The translations under genes and the position numbers were made by a program. Shown one piece after another: positions 1 through 11,040 of a DNA stretch of 64,000 bases. Under the pieces are notes generated by a model. The model worked only from the letters and a program-made list of their open reading frames with translations. It was not told the DNA's origin and did no database searches. Position 1 is the first letter of the stretch. Each line of letters opens with the position of its first letter. The stretch is from Thereva unica (taxonomy: Eukaryota; Arthropoda; Insecta; Diptera; Therevidae): positions 49,762,953-49,826,952 of the forward strand of contig OX465283.1 of assembly GCA_949987705.1 (NCBI GenBank). The letters are read 5' to 3'.

Positions 1-1384
1 AACAATCTAGCCCTCATTACAAGCCCCAGAAAAGGCTTAGGATATTTATAGAAGCGCTTTCAAGTATTCCTTTGGGTACCCGGGCCTCCTTATACGAGAT
101 GTAAACTGCTTTTAACTTAGGCTCGAGATGATACATAAGTGTCCATACTCTTTTGTATGAGCACACAAAATTCCATTTGGATCTTTTCATTCGGCTTCAG
201 CAAGCAACAAAGTAACATAAACTGACAAGGAAAAATTCTCCCATTGATTGACAGCGCAAACATTAAAACTTAACGAGACTTTTTAATTGGACCCTCCGGC
301 AACCCAACGTTTTCATAAAGATACGAGAGCATCTGGCAAGGTCGTGTCGATATAGGAACAAGACGATGATTATGTAGTATTTTTTCTTGATAGAGTCTCT
401 TCAGGGGCTATGGACTGAAGGCGCTATGGACTGATGTGTGGTGCACTGCACTTTGAGTGATGAAGGTGAAATTTCTTTAAACCTTTTTGATACATTAATG
501 ACTACTCTCATAACCGAGATGAAAATAGGTAATTGAAAGTTAGTCAGGTCAAGGTGGGCATCACACTTGGGCTTTCATTAGCAGGTGACGCCCTACTTAG
601 TGTCAGGTGCTATATGAGTTTTAAAAAACCTGAGGTGGAATCTTTTTTTTTATAAAAAAGGGAGTCTTTGTGATTGAAGCTGTATCTTGCTGGCTATGTA
701 AATATTGTGAAACGAGAAAATAATAATAAAGTCAGGAAGACGGTAAAGTTATTTGATGTCTTACAATTTCATGTTATATTTATTATTTAGATGCAAAAGG
801 ATACTGAACAATGAATGTTATATTCTTGTAAACGTTCTTTCTTCCGTTTGTGTCATTATATCTCTCAGCTTAAGGCAAAATTTTTAAGAAATATTTTGGG
901 TAACAGAGGAGATTCACGTAACTTAAACAACACGTATTTAAAAATGAAGCGAAAAGCTGCCCTCATAGTGATATTTTAGATAGTACCATGCATAACAAAA
1001 ATTATTTCCTCTTATAATGAATATTTTCGAAGCTCCTTTTTCATTGCTCTTTTAAAACGGCGATTTCGAATGGCTTAAGTTTTAAAAGAAAATCTTTTTT
1101 GGCTTATTAGCATAGAATGTAACGTCAATTATCGGAATATTATAGCTCAACTAGAAGCGGTAGTTGGTCAGGTGACATTAGACAAAAAAAAAATAGTTGG
1201 GATGTGGGTTTGACGCTTTCGGTCCACAAGGTCCCAGCACGATGAATGTTAAATTTTAGGAATGTGTATTTTAATAATACATGAACAATAATAACAACAA
1301 ATTATAACCTAAAAATCACATCAAATCTCTTCAAATTAACACAATTAACCCAATAGCAAAAATATAATATAATATTAATAAACT
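1..1384. other. AT-rich stretch without recognised genes
   Basis: No open frame with recognisable protein motifs, no inverted termini and no tRNA-like sequence are visible. It is AT-rich with short homopolymer runs. It may be host intergenic or intronic DNA, or old unrecognised repeat. Confidence 0.5.
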
Positions 1385-1675
1385 GACTACTTTGAAAAGT
1401 TGTTTTAGTACTAGTGGATTAGTAGGTACAAGCAATGATGCCAAAATAATCCTGAGAGAAGCTAGTTCAACGGATACGCTCTACCGAGACGCTGACGATT
1501 GTTTTTGTGTGGAAGATGAGCAGTACAGAGTTAGATTTAGTAGGTGGCATTCTGTCAGGGAGTCTATTCGATGAACACTAGTGTTCGACGGAACTTTGAC
1601 CTGGAGAACCAGACACTATTAAATTATTTCACCCTTCAAAGCGAAATCAGAGCACAGAGATCTGAGAATCGACAT
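1385..1675 (+). pseudogene. Group A non-LTR retrotransposon fragment (5' piece)
   Basis: This stretch matches, in opposite orientation, the segment around 39800-40034 of the group A element on the minus strand; for example the words around 1480-1550 (GATACGCTCTACCGAGACGC) recur there. It lies between the endonuclease and RT parts of that element and encodes only a short broken frame here. The match stops at 1675 where a foldback element begins and resumes at 3176, so the copy is split rather than ended. Assignment rests on nucleotide similarity between the two copies; the family (jockey/LOA-like) is inferred from the better copy. Confidence 0.7.
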
Positions 1676-2350
1676 AGTCCAGGAGATATAGCGAAAAAGT
1701 AGTTAAAAGTTGAAATAAATCTACCCTGCGATTTCTTGACGCTATAATTAAGAGAAAAATCGTAGGAATTCAATGAATGTGTTTTGGATAAAATTGGTCC
1801 AGGGCAACAGGTGGTAAAAAGCTAATAAAAGGAGCGAAAACGCGTTTTTCACGTTTTGGGTACGAAAAATATGTTGTTTTGGAAAACAAAAAATACTACA
1901 TAATAGTGCTTAAAAAGACGAAAATTATGAGTTTTGGACCATTGAAATCGGTCAACAGGTTTTTGCAGAAAAATTCAAAAACCATTAAAAATTGCCGTTT
2001 TTTGACATTTAATTATAGGGAGTGTAATTATCGTAGAACCTTGTGGCAGGGCTTAAATTGTGGCCACTGATGGTGCCTACCTACAATAAAAATTTCATGA
2101 CAAAATAATGGTAACTTTTCGAGTAAATCTCAAAAATGTAAAAACACCTGTTTCACAAAAAAAGGTTGAACAAGGCCCACAATGGTCCTAGAAATTTTTT
2201 GTTTGGCATTTTGGCTCGCAAAGGTTTGCTCTACAACCTCATTTTCATGAAATGTATCTAAAGTTTGATTTAACACCTTAAAAACACGATTAAAAACCAC
2301 CCTTTTTCCAGTTTTTTGAATTAAAAACTTTACTTTTGAGCTTTTTCTTG
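1676..2350 (+). repeat. Left arm of the foldback element
   Basis: Reverse complement of 2512-3175, almost without differences apart from a roughly 10 bp length difference near the outer end and divergence close to the loop. The pairing axis lies near position 2430. Confidence 0.88.
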
Positions 2351-2511
2351 AAAATCGGTTTTCGACAGTTTTATTAGTTTGTTTTTCACCTGTTCTACAG
2401 GTCCAATTTTATTCGAAACATATTCATATAATTCCTACGATTTTTCTCTTAATTATAGTGTTGAAAAACCGCAGTTTTTGTTTGTTTTTAAGAAAAAGCT
2501 CAGAGCTCACG

Positions 2512-3175
2512 AAGAAAGCTCAAAAGAAAAGCTTTTTATTCAAAAAAAACTGGAAAAAGTGTGGTTTTTAATCATGTTTTTAAGGTGTTAAATCAAACTT
2601 TAGATACATTTCATGAAAATGAGGTTGTAGAGCAAACCTTTGCGAGCCAAAATGCCAAACAAAAAATTTCTAGGACCATTGTGGGCCTTGTTCAACCTTT
2701 TTTTGTGAAACAGGTGTTTTTACATTTTTGAGATTTACTCGAAAAGTTACCATTATTTTGTCATGAAATTTTTATTGTAGGTAGGCACCATCAGTGGCCA
2801 CAATTTAAGCCCTGCCACAAGGTTCTACGATAATTACACTCCCTATAATTAAATGTCAAAAAACGGCAATTTTTAATGGTTTTTGAATTTTTCTGCAAAA
2901 ACCTGTTGACCGATTTCAATGGTCCAAAACTCATAATTTTCGTCTTTTTAAGCACTATTATGTAGTATTTTTTGTTTTCCAAAACAACATATTTTTCGTA
3001 CCCAAAACGTGAAAAACGCGTTTTCGCTCCTTTTATTAGCTTTTTACCACCTGTTGCCCTGGACCAATTTTATCCAAAACACATTCATTGAATTCCTACG
3101 ATTTTTCTCTTAATTATAGCGTCAAGAAATCGCAGGGTTGATTTATTTCAACTTTTTTTCTATTCTTCCTGGACT
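2512..3175 (-). repeat. Right arm of the foldback element
   Basis: Inverted partner of 1676-2350. Its outer 85 bp (about 3049-3135) recur as a diverged direct copy in the loop near 2390-2475, suggesting that the arms grew by internal duplication. Confidence 0.88.
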
Positions 3176-3735
3176 AACACTTAATCGAATTCAGTGAAGA
3201 ATGCCCAGCACACAGTATCAGCCTCCGAGCACTCAATCTTCTGCTTCTGAGAATCTTCCAAACGTGGAATATCGGCGGGGATCGACGGCATCCCTAATGT
3301 GGATCTGAAACACCTACCCCCTTGTGCAGTCGACATTCATACCACTCTGTTCAGCAATGCCTTGAACAAAGCCTATTTCCCAGAACACTGGAAAATAGCC
3401 GTGATATATCCGATCCCGAAGAAAAATAAAAATGGATCAAACCCTTCGATTAATAAGTTTACTTCCAAACATCAGTTAATATTTTAGGTTGTAATTAATC
3501 GTTCGCTGGCAAGCTGGGTTGAGAAAAATGACACTGGAACTTCAGTAAGACACGGTGTACGGGAGCATGCCTTGTCAACTTGGGGAAGGCTTTCGACTCT
3601 GTGTGGGTCAAGGGGCTACTACTAAAGCTGACAAGGTATGAGCGATCCCCAGCTTCGCGTGATCTGTGACATGATAACGGGGAAGTCTCTGGTGAAAAGT
3701 GGTGTACCTCACAGGTCTATGAAATTAAAAACGGG
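3176..3735 (+). pseudogene. Group A reverse transcriptase fragment (3' piece)
   Basis: Continuation of the group A copy interrupted by the foldback. The frame from 3299 gives an N-terminal RT motif of jockey/LOA type (ALNKAYFPEHWKIAVIYPIP, then KK). Further on, nucleotides 3540-3735 match the minus-strand copy at 39220-39640, covering the RT palm up to the words for LQQGA just before the catalytic box. The similarity ends abruptly at about 3735, where a different element begins. Stops and frameshifts make it non-functional. Confidence 0.75.
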
Positions 3736-4260
3736 TTGCAACAAGGAGCGGAAAAAGATAGAAGATTTAACCATAGCGTTAATGTGCAAAGGAAAGGATT
3801 CCAGCCCAAATTAATCAAGTACAAAGAAGAGAGTGGAGAATTATTAGCAGATGAAGATGCAATGATTGAAAGATGGAGGCAACACTTTAAGAAGCTTTTA
3901 AATGTTGAGGAAACAGAAACCGTACACTATAGCGAAGATGAATCAAACGTAGACAACTGTGAACCACCAACATACAATGAAATAAAGAGTGCCATCAAAA
4001 AAATAAAAAAACAATAAGATGCCGAATGAACATAACATACCTTCCGAATTAATAAAAGTAGGTGGCGAATCATTGATCCGAAAGTTACATAATTTTATAT
4101 GTATAATATAGATCAAAGACGAAATTCCGTAGAAGTGGAATACAAGATTAGTAGGTACAAACTATTCATAAAAAGGGAGATAAAATGGTCTGCGAAAATT
4201 ATAGATCTATAATGTTATTAAATACGCCTTAAGTGTTTAGAAACTAAACACTTGAGTTTA
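3736..4260 (+). pseudogene. Group E endonuclease-RT linker and RT start, broken
   Basis: The 93-codon frame has the region between endonuclease and RT typical of insect endonuclease-RT elements: RKGFQPKLIKYKEESGELL and IERWRQHFKKLLN. After a stop near 4016 the similarity continues in another frame (words like MPNEHNIPSELIK, then KGDKMVCENYRSIMLLN), that is, the finger region of the RT. The remainder of the RT is missing. It abuts the group A fragment at its 5' side, so one of the two is a truncated insertion or the two were joined by deletion. Confidence 0.75.
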
Positions 4261-4309
4261 CAGTGTACAAAAATGTAAAAAAACTCAAAATCATCAAATT
4301 CGCAGTTAA

Positions 4310-4600
4310 GCACTTCTGGCACTACTGCGCAGCATTTTGGCTGCATTTGACTACACGGGAGGAAACCGCATATAATTGGCCAGTCTAGCAGCGGACCTCC
4401 AGCGTTCGGTATGTTTCATTAAAGCCTGATCGCAAGGTCCCCTTCTGCAAACTAGTTGGTGCCCCAGTATTTGGTTCCGAACCGAATAATATAATGTAAG
4501 AGCCATATTTAATCAGAGCATCTCCCTTTTCATCGCCATTGAAGCCTAAAATATGGTAACATGATTGAGAAAGGTAAGGTGGCAATCCCAAATCAATTTA
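4310..4600 (-). pseudogene. RNase H-like fragment of a group F non-LTR element
   Basis: The minus-strand frame contains HILGFNGDEKGDALIKYGS followed by a GSEPNTGAP-like run. This resembles the C-terminal RNase H of I/LOA/R1-type elements, where a W-x-P-G-H-x-G-x-x-G-N-x-x-A-D-x-L-A motif is expected; the catalytic context is degraded. No upstream RT was found next to it. Assignment is by motif only. Confidence 0.55.
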
Positions 4601-4689
4601 GACTAAGTACAAAAAATTACATTTAAATTAATAAAACATAGCAGTACAACATTCTTTATAATTGATTAACTTTATCTATTGACAACTAC

Positions 4690-6240
4690 TGAAAACTTAG
4701 CTACTCCTACTATTTTCAAGAGAGGGGGAGTTATGTTTGTAGGAATCTGAGTATTTTGTTATAGGATGTCTTATTGAGTGCAGGGGAGAAACAGGAACTG
4801 TGACTATTGAAAACCATACAGCACCTGTTGGCGGTCTCGATCGTAGCATGATCCATACGGTGTTGGTATTTCCTAAGCAATTTCGTGTGTCGTGTGTATC
4901 GGATTTCATCATTGATCTTGTCCGATAGAAACTGCCCTTTAAGTTTTCCATTTAGGACGTCAAAGGCAACACCAGATATGAGCAGTTTTCTCCTGCTAGT
5001 TAACGGCATGAGATCAAGCACTTTGAGCCTGTCCGAGTAGTGTGGTAGGGGTTGGTAGTCATGGGAGTTAGGGCAAAAAGGAGAGATCTCTTTTGAACTG
5101 ATTCGATCCTCCTGCTGCTTACTTGGAATACAGGATCTCAGATGGGGCACGCATATTCCAGGATAGGGTGGATTAAAGAACAGAACATGACCCATACATT
5201 ATCGAAGTTTGTTTGCTCTGGCAGCTATATTATCGTAGTGCAGGTAGAAATTGAGTTTTTTGTTTTTTTTACAGAAGAAAGTAATTGCCAAACATTTTCT
5301 GATGTTAAGTTGCATTTTGTTTGTGGTGCACCAGTCACGTAATGCATTGAGTTTCGTCTGCATAAAGGTCACATAACTTTGGGAATGACCCTATAAATTT
5401 TGAGATCCTCCGCGTAGAAGAGAAGTGGAATATATACTAATTTTCCTGATAGATCGGAGATAAAAATATTAAAGAGAAGAGGACCAAGATGACTGCCCTG
5501 AGGGACGCTAGAGGTTACTTCCATCTCATAAGATAGAAATCCTTGGAATCTGATAACCTGTGTTCTTCCGTTCAGATATGGTTTTAAGCATTCCAGGGCA
5601 GAACCTAATATTCCAAATTTAAAGAATTTGGCAATAAAAATGTCGTGGTCCACTCGATCAAAGGCCTTGCTGATGTCCGTGTACACAGCATCCAATTGAT
5701 GGCCGCTCTCCATACAGCAAAGCAATTCGGAGATTAGGCCCCTTAAGGTTGGAAGTCGTTGAACGACGTTTCCGAAAACTGTATTGTTGTTCGTTTAGGT
5801 TTGTGTCGATAAAAGAGGAATCTTGTCATAAACAAATGATAAAATGGCAATGCCCCTATAGTTGTCCACCGAGTGCTCATCACCGGATTTATTGATTGGC
5901 GTTAAGTAGGATTTCTTGGATGATGAGATAATGACGTAATTCTATATGTTTTGAGCAGTACTGCAAGCAAAATAGGAGGGAGATAGTCGGGACCATCACA
6001 TTTGTTTATGTCAAGATTATTCAGCCCGTCATAATCTCGTCAACAGAAAGGACATATTAGACGGGTGTCAGTGTGCGAACCAGTTAAATCGTCTGTTACA
6101 CTGGACATGGGGCTATAAATTTCACCAAACCTGTCAGTGAACATGCAACAAATTACTTGAAGGCACGAGGAGTGTTTTCTACCATTCGTCATTGTTGTTG
6201 GGTAGCCCGAGGTCATCCGTTTATAAAAAGTGTCGATAAG
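4690..6240 (-). pseudogene. Group D (CR1-like) retrotransposon RT, decayed
   Basis: On the minus strand an RT can be followed from an endonuclease-RT linker near 6200, through a finger motif near 5880 (VDNYRGIAIL), to the palm: AVYTDISKAFDRVDHD near 5660, SSVPQGSHLGPLLFNIFISD near 5500, and the catalytic box as YAED near 5410 instead of the usual YADD. The C-terminal domain continues to about 4700 (LTSRRKLLISGVAFDVLNGK). There are several stops and frameshifts. The same family, better preserved, lies at 57.3-60.6 kb. The third residue change in the catalytic box would be expected to kill activity. Confidence 0.8.
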
Positions 6241-7486
6241 TTAATTAATTAATGGGAAGTATATTATTATTTTCCTATAGCGTACACCTCTGCCTGAACG
6301 ACAGTTGCTAGACTACCTAGGCTTATCGTTCTGTTGAAGTTGAGGCATTCACCCTAGGTTTCGACACCCACTCAATTTCCTGATTATTAATACATGTAAT
6401 TTACAATAAAAATTCAAAAAAAAAAAAATCATTTGTCAGCAGGAACCTCGTATTTGTAGCATGCTTCAACATGAAACTGACAATTAATACATGCGATAAT
6501 TGCCTAAACAAATTAAGTTAATTTATTCCGAATTTGTAATTTCATGAAGATGAAAAAATTCTCAGAAGACTTACAAAAGCCGATCTTGATGGGCCTCACG
6601 GGATATCCAGCACCCCCAAAAAACTCCCAAAATATGAAACGTATTTAAAAGTTTAAACTTCACCATTGTTTTTATCAACAACCCAACAAAGCAAGAAAAA
6701 CTTAAAATTCAATGCTAACTGATAATTGAATTTTGTGAAGGCGTAGGAAGAGGGTTCGATTTTTTAGTATCTTCGCAAACGCCATACTGAAGGCAAATTT
6801 GAATTAATTTTTAATTTAAATGCTTTAACCTTTAACAGAATAGTTTAGACACTTCTAATATCAAAACAGTAAATGCGACTGTTCTGTTAAAAAAACATTT
6901 AGTTTGAAGCCGTAGGAGATATTTTAGGAGCAAAAAGCAATTTTATATGTAGTAGTAAAAACTTTTCTCTCAATTCTAATTCAATTTCCAATTCCCAAGA
7001 AGGACAAAAGGGTTTTCCATTTGCATTCACCTCCTAAGATTCCATTTATTGTTTTACCTATCTCCCATTCGAGTTTCCGCATACAGAAGTTTTCAGACAA
7101 GAAGTTTATTTTGAATTCATGAACTAACTAAGCCCGCCTACAATTTGTTACCTTTTCAAAAATCAATCGATGGACCTTGACAAAGCCACTATCCTGGCAG
7201 ATAATTCATGGAATTACATGGCCAATGGATGGGAAGCAGAATTCAACATTCTGGAGAAGAAGATTCATTATGGTGTCCTAATGAGTGCTTAAGATGGATC
7301 AGCGAGAGTCCTTCACGGCAGGATGTAATTGCAGTCGAACAATACTTAGTCAATGCTAACGGAATTTCAATAACGAAAGTTCCTAATTGAAACTAGACAG
7401 CGGAAGATTATGCAGGACGCTTCGCCCTAATTTGTCAGAAAGTGGCAGACTCAAGGGTCAGGAAACTAGACGACTAGCAACTAGTA
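6241..7486. other. AT-rich stretch, nothing recognised
   Basis: No recognised protein motif, RNA gene or inverted ends. Short frames near 7208 and 7387 show no family resemblance I can name. Confidence 0.5.
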
Positions 7487-7955
7487 GTCCAGTAAAATGG
7501 TGCAAAAAAAGAGCCATCTGTGCATTTTATGAAAACACCAATTCTTTATGTAGGGGGTTGGTTGGGAGTAAAAAACCGAGTTTTCAGGATCCGGAGGGGT
7601 GCGCTTCGGCCGCCATCTTGTATTGATTGTGAAAAATGGTTTGTCTTATATCTCGGAAACCGTGGGACCTACAGAATTTCTATTCAACATTTTTTTTAGA
7701 TAATCAGATTATCTACAACTTTCGTAAATAATGTTTTGCCTTAATATCAATAATAAAAAAGTTATGGACTAAAAATGATAAAAATTTTGGGGGTGATGAG
7801 CTTTAAAGCGCTATAACTCTTTAATTATTGATTTAATATATTTAAAATGTCTTTAGGCTTTTTTGTGAAGCATTTTATTACGAATAATTTGATGTGGTAA
7901 TTTATTGAATTATTGGTGCTCTTATTAATTTTATGGCAATTCAAACGAAGAAGTT
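7487..7955 (+). repeat. Dispersed 0.46 kb repeat, left copy
   Basis: From the word AGTCCAGTAAAATGGTGCA at 7487 the sequence matches the reverse complement of 14090-14545, with scattered differences and small gaps, for roughly 460 bp. Shared landmarks are the GCCGCCATCTTG stretch, an ATCTCGGAAACC-like word and the TTTAAAGCGCTATAA word. Outside 7487 and 14545 the two copies stop matching, so this is one repeat end. No coding potential. Confidence 0.78.
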
Positions 7956-8044
7956 CTCTGCTTGAAGATAAAGTCTGCTTATTAAAAAACCCTTCGTTCG
8001 AATAAAATAACAATTTTATTTTAGGTAATTTAACATATGATAAA

Positions 8045-8195
8045 CGCATTCATTCACGGTCACTTATAGACTAAAAATTGTGTTTCAGGCAGTCTACGAC
8101 GAGTAGAGAGGAAAGTAGAGAAAATCTACGACACATAGACAATAATAAGTGCGATGATGCTAGTCGCCAGTCGATGCTCGTTGTAATTTTTAACA
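8045..8195 (-). repeat. Candidate 3' LTR start of the BEL/Pao element
   Basis: Just beyond the pol stop, the minus strand has a purine-rich word (CCGGAGGA) followed by TGTTAAAAATTACAACG, the usual layout of a polypurine tract and an LTR beginning with TGTT in BEL/Pao elements. No second LTR is present in the window to prove it, and the inner end is uncertain. Confidence 0.4.
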
Positions 8196-8217
8196 TCCTC
8201 CGGCCGCGCGATGACAA

Positions 8218-9039
8218 TTAATTAATCTCCAAAGGATAAAGCAACTGCACTGGCCTCCTCATTAATTTTCTGTCGTTAAAACGTATCTCGCAAGCTCTAA
8301 TTTTGTTGTCCCTGCCAGGATACACTTTCTCTACCACCGCTAGCTTCCAATATTGTCTCCTGACAAGCGGGTCGCTAACTTGAACGATGTCTCCCGTTTT
8401 GATGTGCGATGAAAAACTTCTCGGAGTGTTGTGGGTAGATCGTAGTTGATGGAGGTATTCGATCTTCCATCGGTTCCAAAAAAAATTTACGGATCTAAGT
8501 CGCTCAGTCCACGCTCGGCGAATGTCGTTTGAGCCTCGTACCTCAGCTTCAGGTGAAATTAGAAAGGACGGTTCTCCTATTAAAAAATGCGCAGGCGATA
8601 GAGGGTTCAAATCTAACGGGTCTTCAGAAACATAGGTCAACGGTCTTGAGTTTACGATACCTTCAACTTCGGTCAATAATGTCCTTAAGTCTTCTTCATC
8701 TAAAGTAGCTCGTCCAATAGTCATCTTTAAACAAGTTTTTACGCTTCGCACTAATCTCTCCCAAAACCCACCCCACCAGGGTGCTCGCTCAACAATATAC
8801 TTCCAGGTGATTCCTTTTCCACTTACGAAATCGTGAAGTTCTTCGCCAACTACAAATTTGCTAAGATTCGACAATTCCTTCGAAGCGCGTTTAAAAGTGC
8901 GGGCGTTGTCCGAGTAAATAGTTCGCGGTGCTCCTCGTCTAGCTATAAAACGTCGTAATCCCATCAAACAGCTTTTAGTTGTTAAGTCAGGCAGCAATTC
9001 TAGATGGACAGCTCTAACAGCCGCACATGTAAAAAGCAT
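8218..9039 (-). pseudogene. pol: BEL/Pao integrase core and C-terminus
   Basis: This 273-codon frame is the catalytic core and C-terminal part of a BEL/Pao integrase: CAAVRAVHLELLPDLTT, the second acid in IYSDNARTF, the third acid in ERAPWWGGFWERLVRSVK, and the downstream LLTEVEGIVNSRPLTY and LNPLSPAHFLIG blocks. The protein integrates reverse-transcribed DNA in the nucleus. It ends with a normal-looking tail (VQLLYPLEIN) before the putative LTR. The preceding integrase zinc domain is in another frame, so the polyprotein is broken. Confidence 0.92.
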
Positions 9040-9071
9040 AATATAGCATTTTCTACTAGTATTTTCGTTCG

Positions 9072-9599
9072 TTAGAGGACTTTGTCGAAGGGGCGTGTAC
9101 TAATTACTCTGTCCCGTGGTAAAGGTGCGAATGGTTGAGAAATCGGTTTACTCTTCATCTTCCTGCACAATACACATTGTCCCACGATAGTTTTTACCAG
9201 CTGCCTCCCCTTGGGAATCCAATATTTCTCTCTGATTCTGCACAAAACAATGTTAACTCCTCCATGCATTGTGCGTATATGTAAGTCCTGAACTATGAGT
9301 TGACTCAAATGAGAACATTTTGGAAGGATGATTGGGCTGTGAATATTAATATCCTCCGAAGCAAAGCGCAGTCGGCTGCCTACTCGTAATAGGCCCTCAC
9401 TGTCTATATAGGGCGACAAAGTAAGAATGTTAGAAGAAGTTTTTAAATTTTGGCCGCTTGAAAGAGCTTGCAATTCTTCGTAATAAATCTCCCGTTGAAC
9501 ATACTTAATCCAATAGCACTCTGCGTTTTCCAATTCTTCCGTCATTAGATGTATCGACTCCCTTCTCTTTCTCGTTTTCATGTGGTCTATAAAACGCAA
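9072..9599 (-). pseudogene. pol: BEL/Pao RNase H-integrase link with zinc-binding domain
   Basis: Contains the integrase zinc finger of the H-H-C-C type: HIRTMHGGVNIVLCRIREKY followed by CVLCRKMK. Upstream of it are the LSPYIDSEGLLRVGSRLRFA words found in BEL/Pao polyproteins just before integrase. It is separated from the catalytic core (8218-9039) by a short interval with a frame change or stop near 9040-9071. Confidence 0.9.
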
Positions 9600-9638
9600 A
9601 GCGTGTATGCTGTAACTCTTAAAAGTTTCTTCCAGTCG

Positions 9639-10013
9639 CTATAATCTACAAGTGATAATAGATTCTACAACATTGTTAGTTTCCGCAACTTGCGGTTCGG
9701 CTTCTACTTGGTTTACCAATATCAAATTCTCGCACTCAAAATCTTGTAGAGGCCAATTATTTGAGGGCTCTTGCAGCCACTCTGGTCCGTTCAGCCACAA
9801 TGTTTTCTTCGTTAATTGCTTACCAGTTAATCCTCTTGTTATCAAGTCGGCTGGGTTTTCGTTGCCAGGGCAGTATCGCCATTGATCAATCCTTGCAAGA
9901 CTTTGAATCTCTCTAACTATGTTAGTCACATACTGCTTCCACTTTTCAGCCTTACCTCGAATCCAATACAGGGTGATTTTGGAGTCCGTCCAAAGATATG
10001 TAGGGAAATTCAT
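9639..10013 (-). pseudogene. pol: BEL/Pao RNase H segment
   Basis: The frame has the RNase H words LWTDSKITLYWIRG and QWRYCPGNENPADLITRG, which are standard for BEL/Pao pol, and then a typical WLNGPEWLQEP block. The first part of the RNase H domain lies in the upstream frame (10110-10580). A frameshift separates it from the zinc-finger segment near 9600-9638. Confidence 0.9.
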
Positions 10014-10109
10014 TTTTAATTTGCTGCGTAAATACTCACATAATCTAGCAGCAATCTTTGAATTGTAACATCTGTGGGTCCATCTTCTTTTAGAGGTGAA
10101 ACTCGACTT

Positions 10110-10466
10110 TTAGCGCACAAAAATCGTACCTACTGCTACTAACTGCGTCTCAGAAGTACTTCGAAGATAAGCTGCGCAACCATATGCCTTCGGACTTGCA
10201 TCAGCGAAAATATGTATTTCCTGGTATTTTGGTTGTAATACGCCACTAACATACCTAGGTACCACGACTTCTCTCAAATGATGTAGGCAATCACAGGCCC
10301 CTTGCCAAGTACTAAGTAGGTCTTTCGGTAGTTCTTCATCCCACTGTAAACCTAAACGCCAAGCTGATTGGAACCAAATTTTTAATGCTATAACATAAGG
10401 TCCTAATAGACCAATTGGATCGTAGATTCTTGCGATCAGTTGTAGGAGATTTCGCTTCGTCCCCCT
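10110..10466 (-). pseudogene. pol: BEL/Pao RT connection and start of RNase H
   Basis: The motif LIARIYDPIGLLGPYVIALK marks the region after the RT palm in BEL/Pao pol, followed by WQGACDCLHHLREVVVPRY and the RNase H entry IHIFADASPKAYGCAAYLR. The open frame runs on to 10580, but that last part is the end of a palindromic element, not pol. The RT palm with its catalytic box, protease and gag are absent, so this is the 3' half of the element. Confidence 0.88.
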
Positions 10467-10467
10467 A

Positions 10468-10946
10468 TACCATGTTTCCATCGCCCTTGAAATCCGTAGG
10501 TTTTGATAAAACCATTTGGCGAAATCCAAATGTGTTTCCATCGCACCAGGCAGTTTTCGCTTGTCATAACAAACTTGCACACATCAAATTTTAAAAACCT
10601 AATTATATCAACAAAACTGAGAAATTTGGAAAGAATAGGCTGTAAAATAAGGAAAAAATATAAACATTCAAGTTAAGCTCCATTTAAACGTTAAAGATAG
10701 AAAATTTAAAAATAACAAATTCGTACTGTCAAAATTTTTTACAGCTGAGAAATTTCCCCAAGCTGAGTACACTTGCTGAATAGGCTGAATAGTCTTTACC
10801 AAGATTTCGATCGAGATTTCATTGAAATCTCCTCCGAAAGGCGATTTCATTTTATATGCTATAACATGAGATTTCAAACGAGATTTCGTCCGAAATCCTC
10901 ATTTTTGCCGAAATCGTAAGATTTCGAGTGCGATGGAAACATGGTA
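10468..10946. mobile_element. Palindromic-ended miniature element inserted in BEL/Pao pol
   Basis: Ends read TACCATGTTTCCATCGC and GCGATGGAAACATGGTA, exact reverse complements over 17 bp, followed by a similar but imperfect second block (CTCGAAATC-type words). The interior is rich in GATTTCG/CGAAATC words, including a cluster at 10800-10930, and a further inner copy of the end word lies near 10535. About 479 bp, no coding potential. Flanks share only CTA, so a 3 bp target duplication is possible but not proven. Confidence 0.72.
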
Positions 10947-10991
10947 CTAGTCAAAGATTTAAGAAAGCTTTCGACAGATTCCAAATCCACT

Positions 10992-11024
10992 GAAATTTCC
11001 TACAACTGATCGCAAGAATCTACG
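10992..11024 (+). repeat. Inverted copy of a BEL/Pao pol word
   Basis: This 33 bp stretch is the reverse complement of 10421-10453, with one mismatch, inside the pol connection region. The two copies face each other across the palindromic element. The sequence between it and the element (10947-10991) does not match pol on the other side. Confidence 0.75.
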
Positions 11025-11040
11025 TTCACATTTATCTTAA

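Larger units (their letters stand above)
1676..3175. mobile_element. 1.5 kb foldback element with near-perfect arms
   Basis: Two inverted arms of about 660 bp (1676-2350 and 2512-3175) surround a loop of about 160 bp. The arms pair base for base over long stretches: positions 1741-1860 and 3001-3120 are exact reverse complements. The outer ends read AGTCCAGGA and TCCTGGACT. The loop (about 2390-2475) holds a third, diverged copy of the right arm's outer end. The element sits inside a group A retrotransposon whose second copy at 38.4-43.4 kb lacks it, which fixes the ends; flanks GACAT and AACAC may be a decayed 5 bp target duplication. No transposase is present, so it is non-autonomous. A 63-codon frame occurs in both arms only because the arms are copies. 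Confidence 0.88.
8045..10467 (-). mobile_element. Truncated BEL/Pao LTR retrotransposon
   Basis: Four collinear minus-strand segments (RT connection, RNase H, integrase zinc domain, integrase core) plus a candidate LTR start form the 3' half of a BEL/Pao element. It is cut at 10467 by a palindromic element; beyond that element, only a 33 bp word of pol recurs, inverted (10992-11024). Frames are broken at about 9040-9071, 9600-9638 and 10014-10109. Confidence 0.88.

Noticed and set aside
1879..2070. 63-codon frame also found at 2791-2982, which could look like a conserved small gene
   Set aside because: Identity follows from the two arms of the foldback being copies; no independent evidence for coding.
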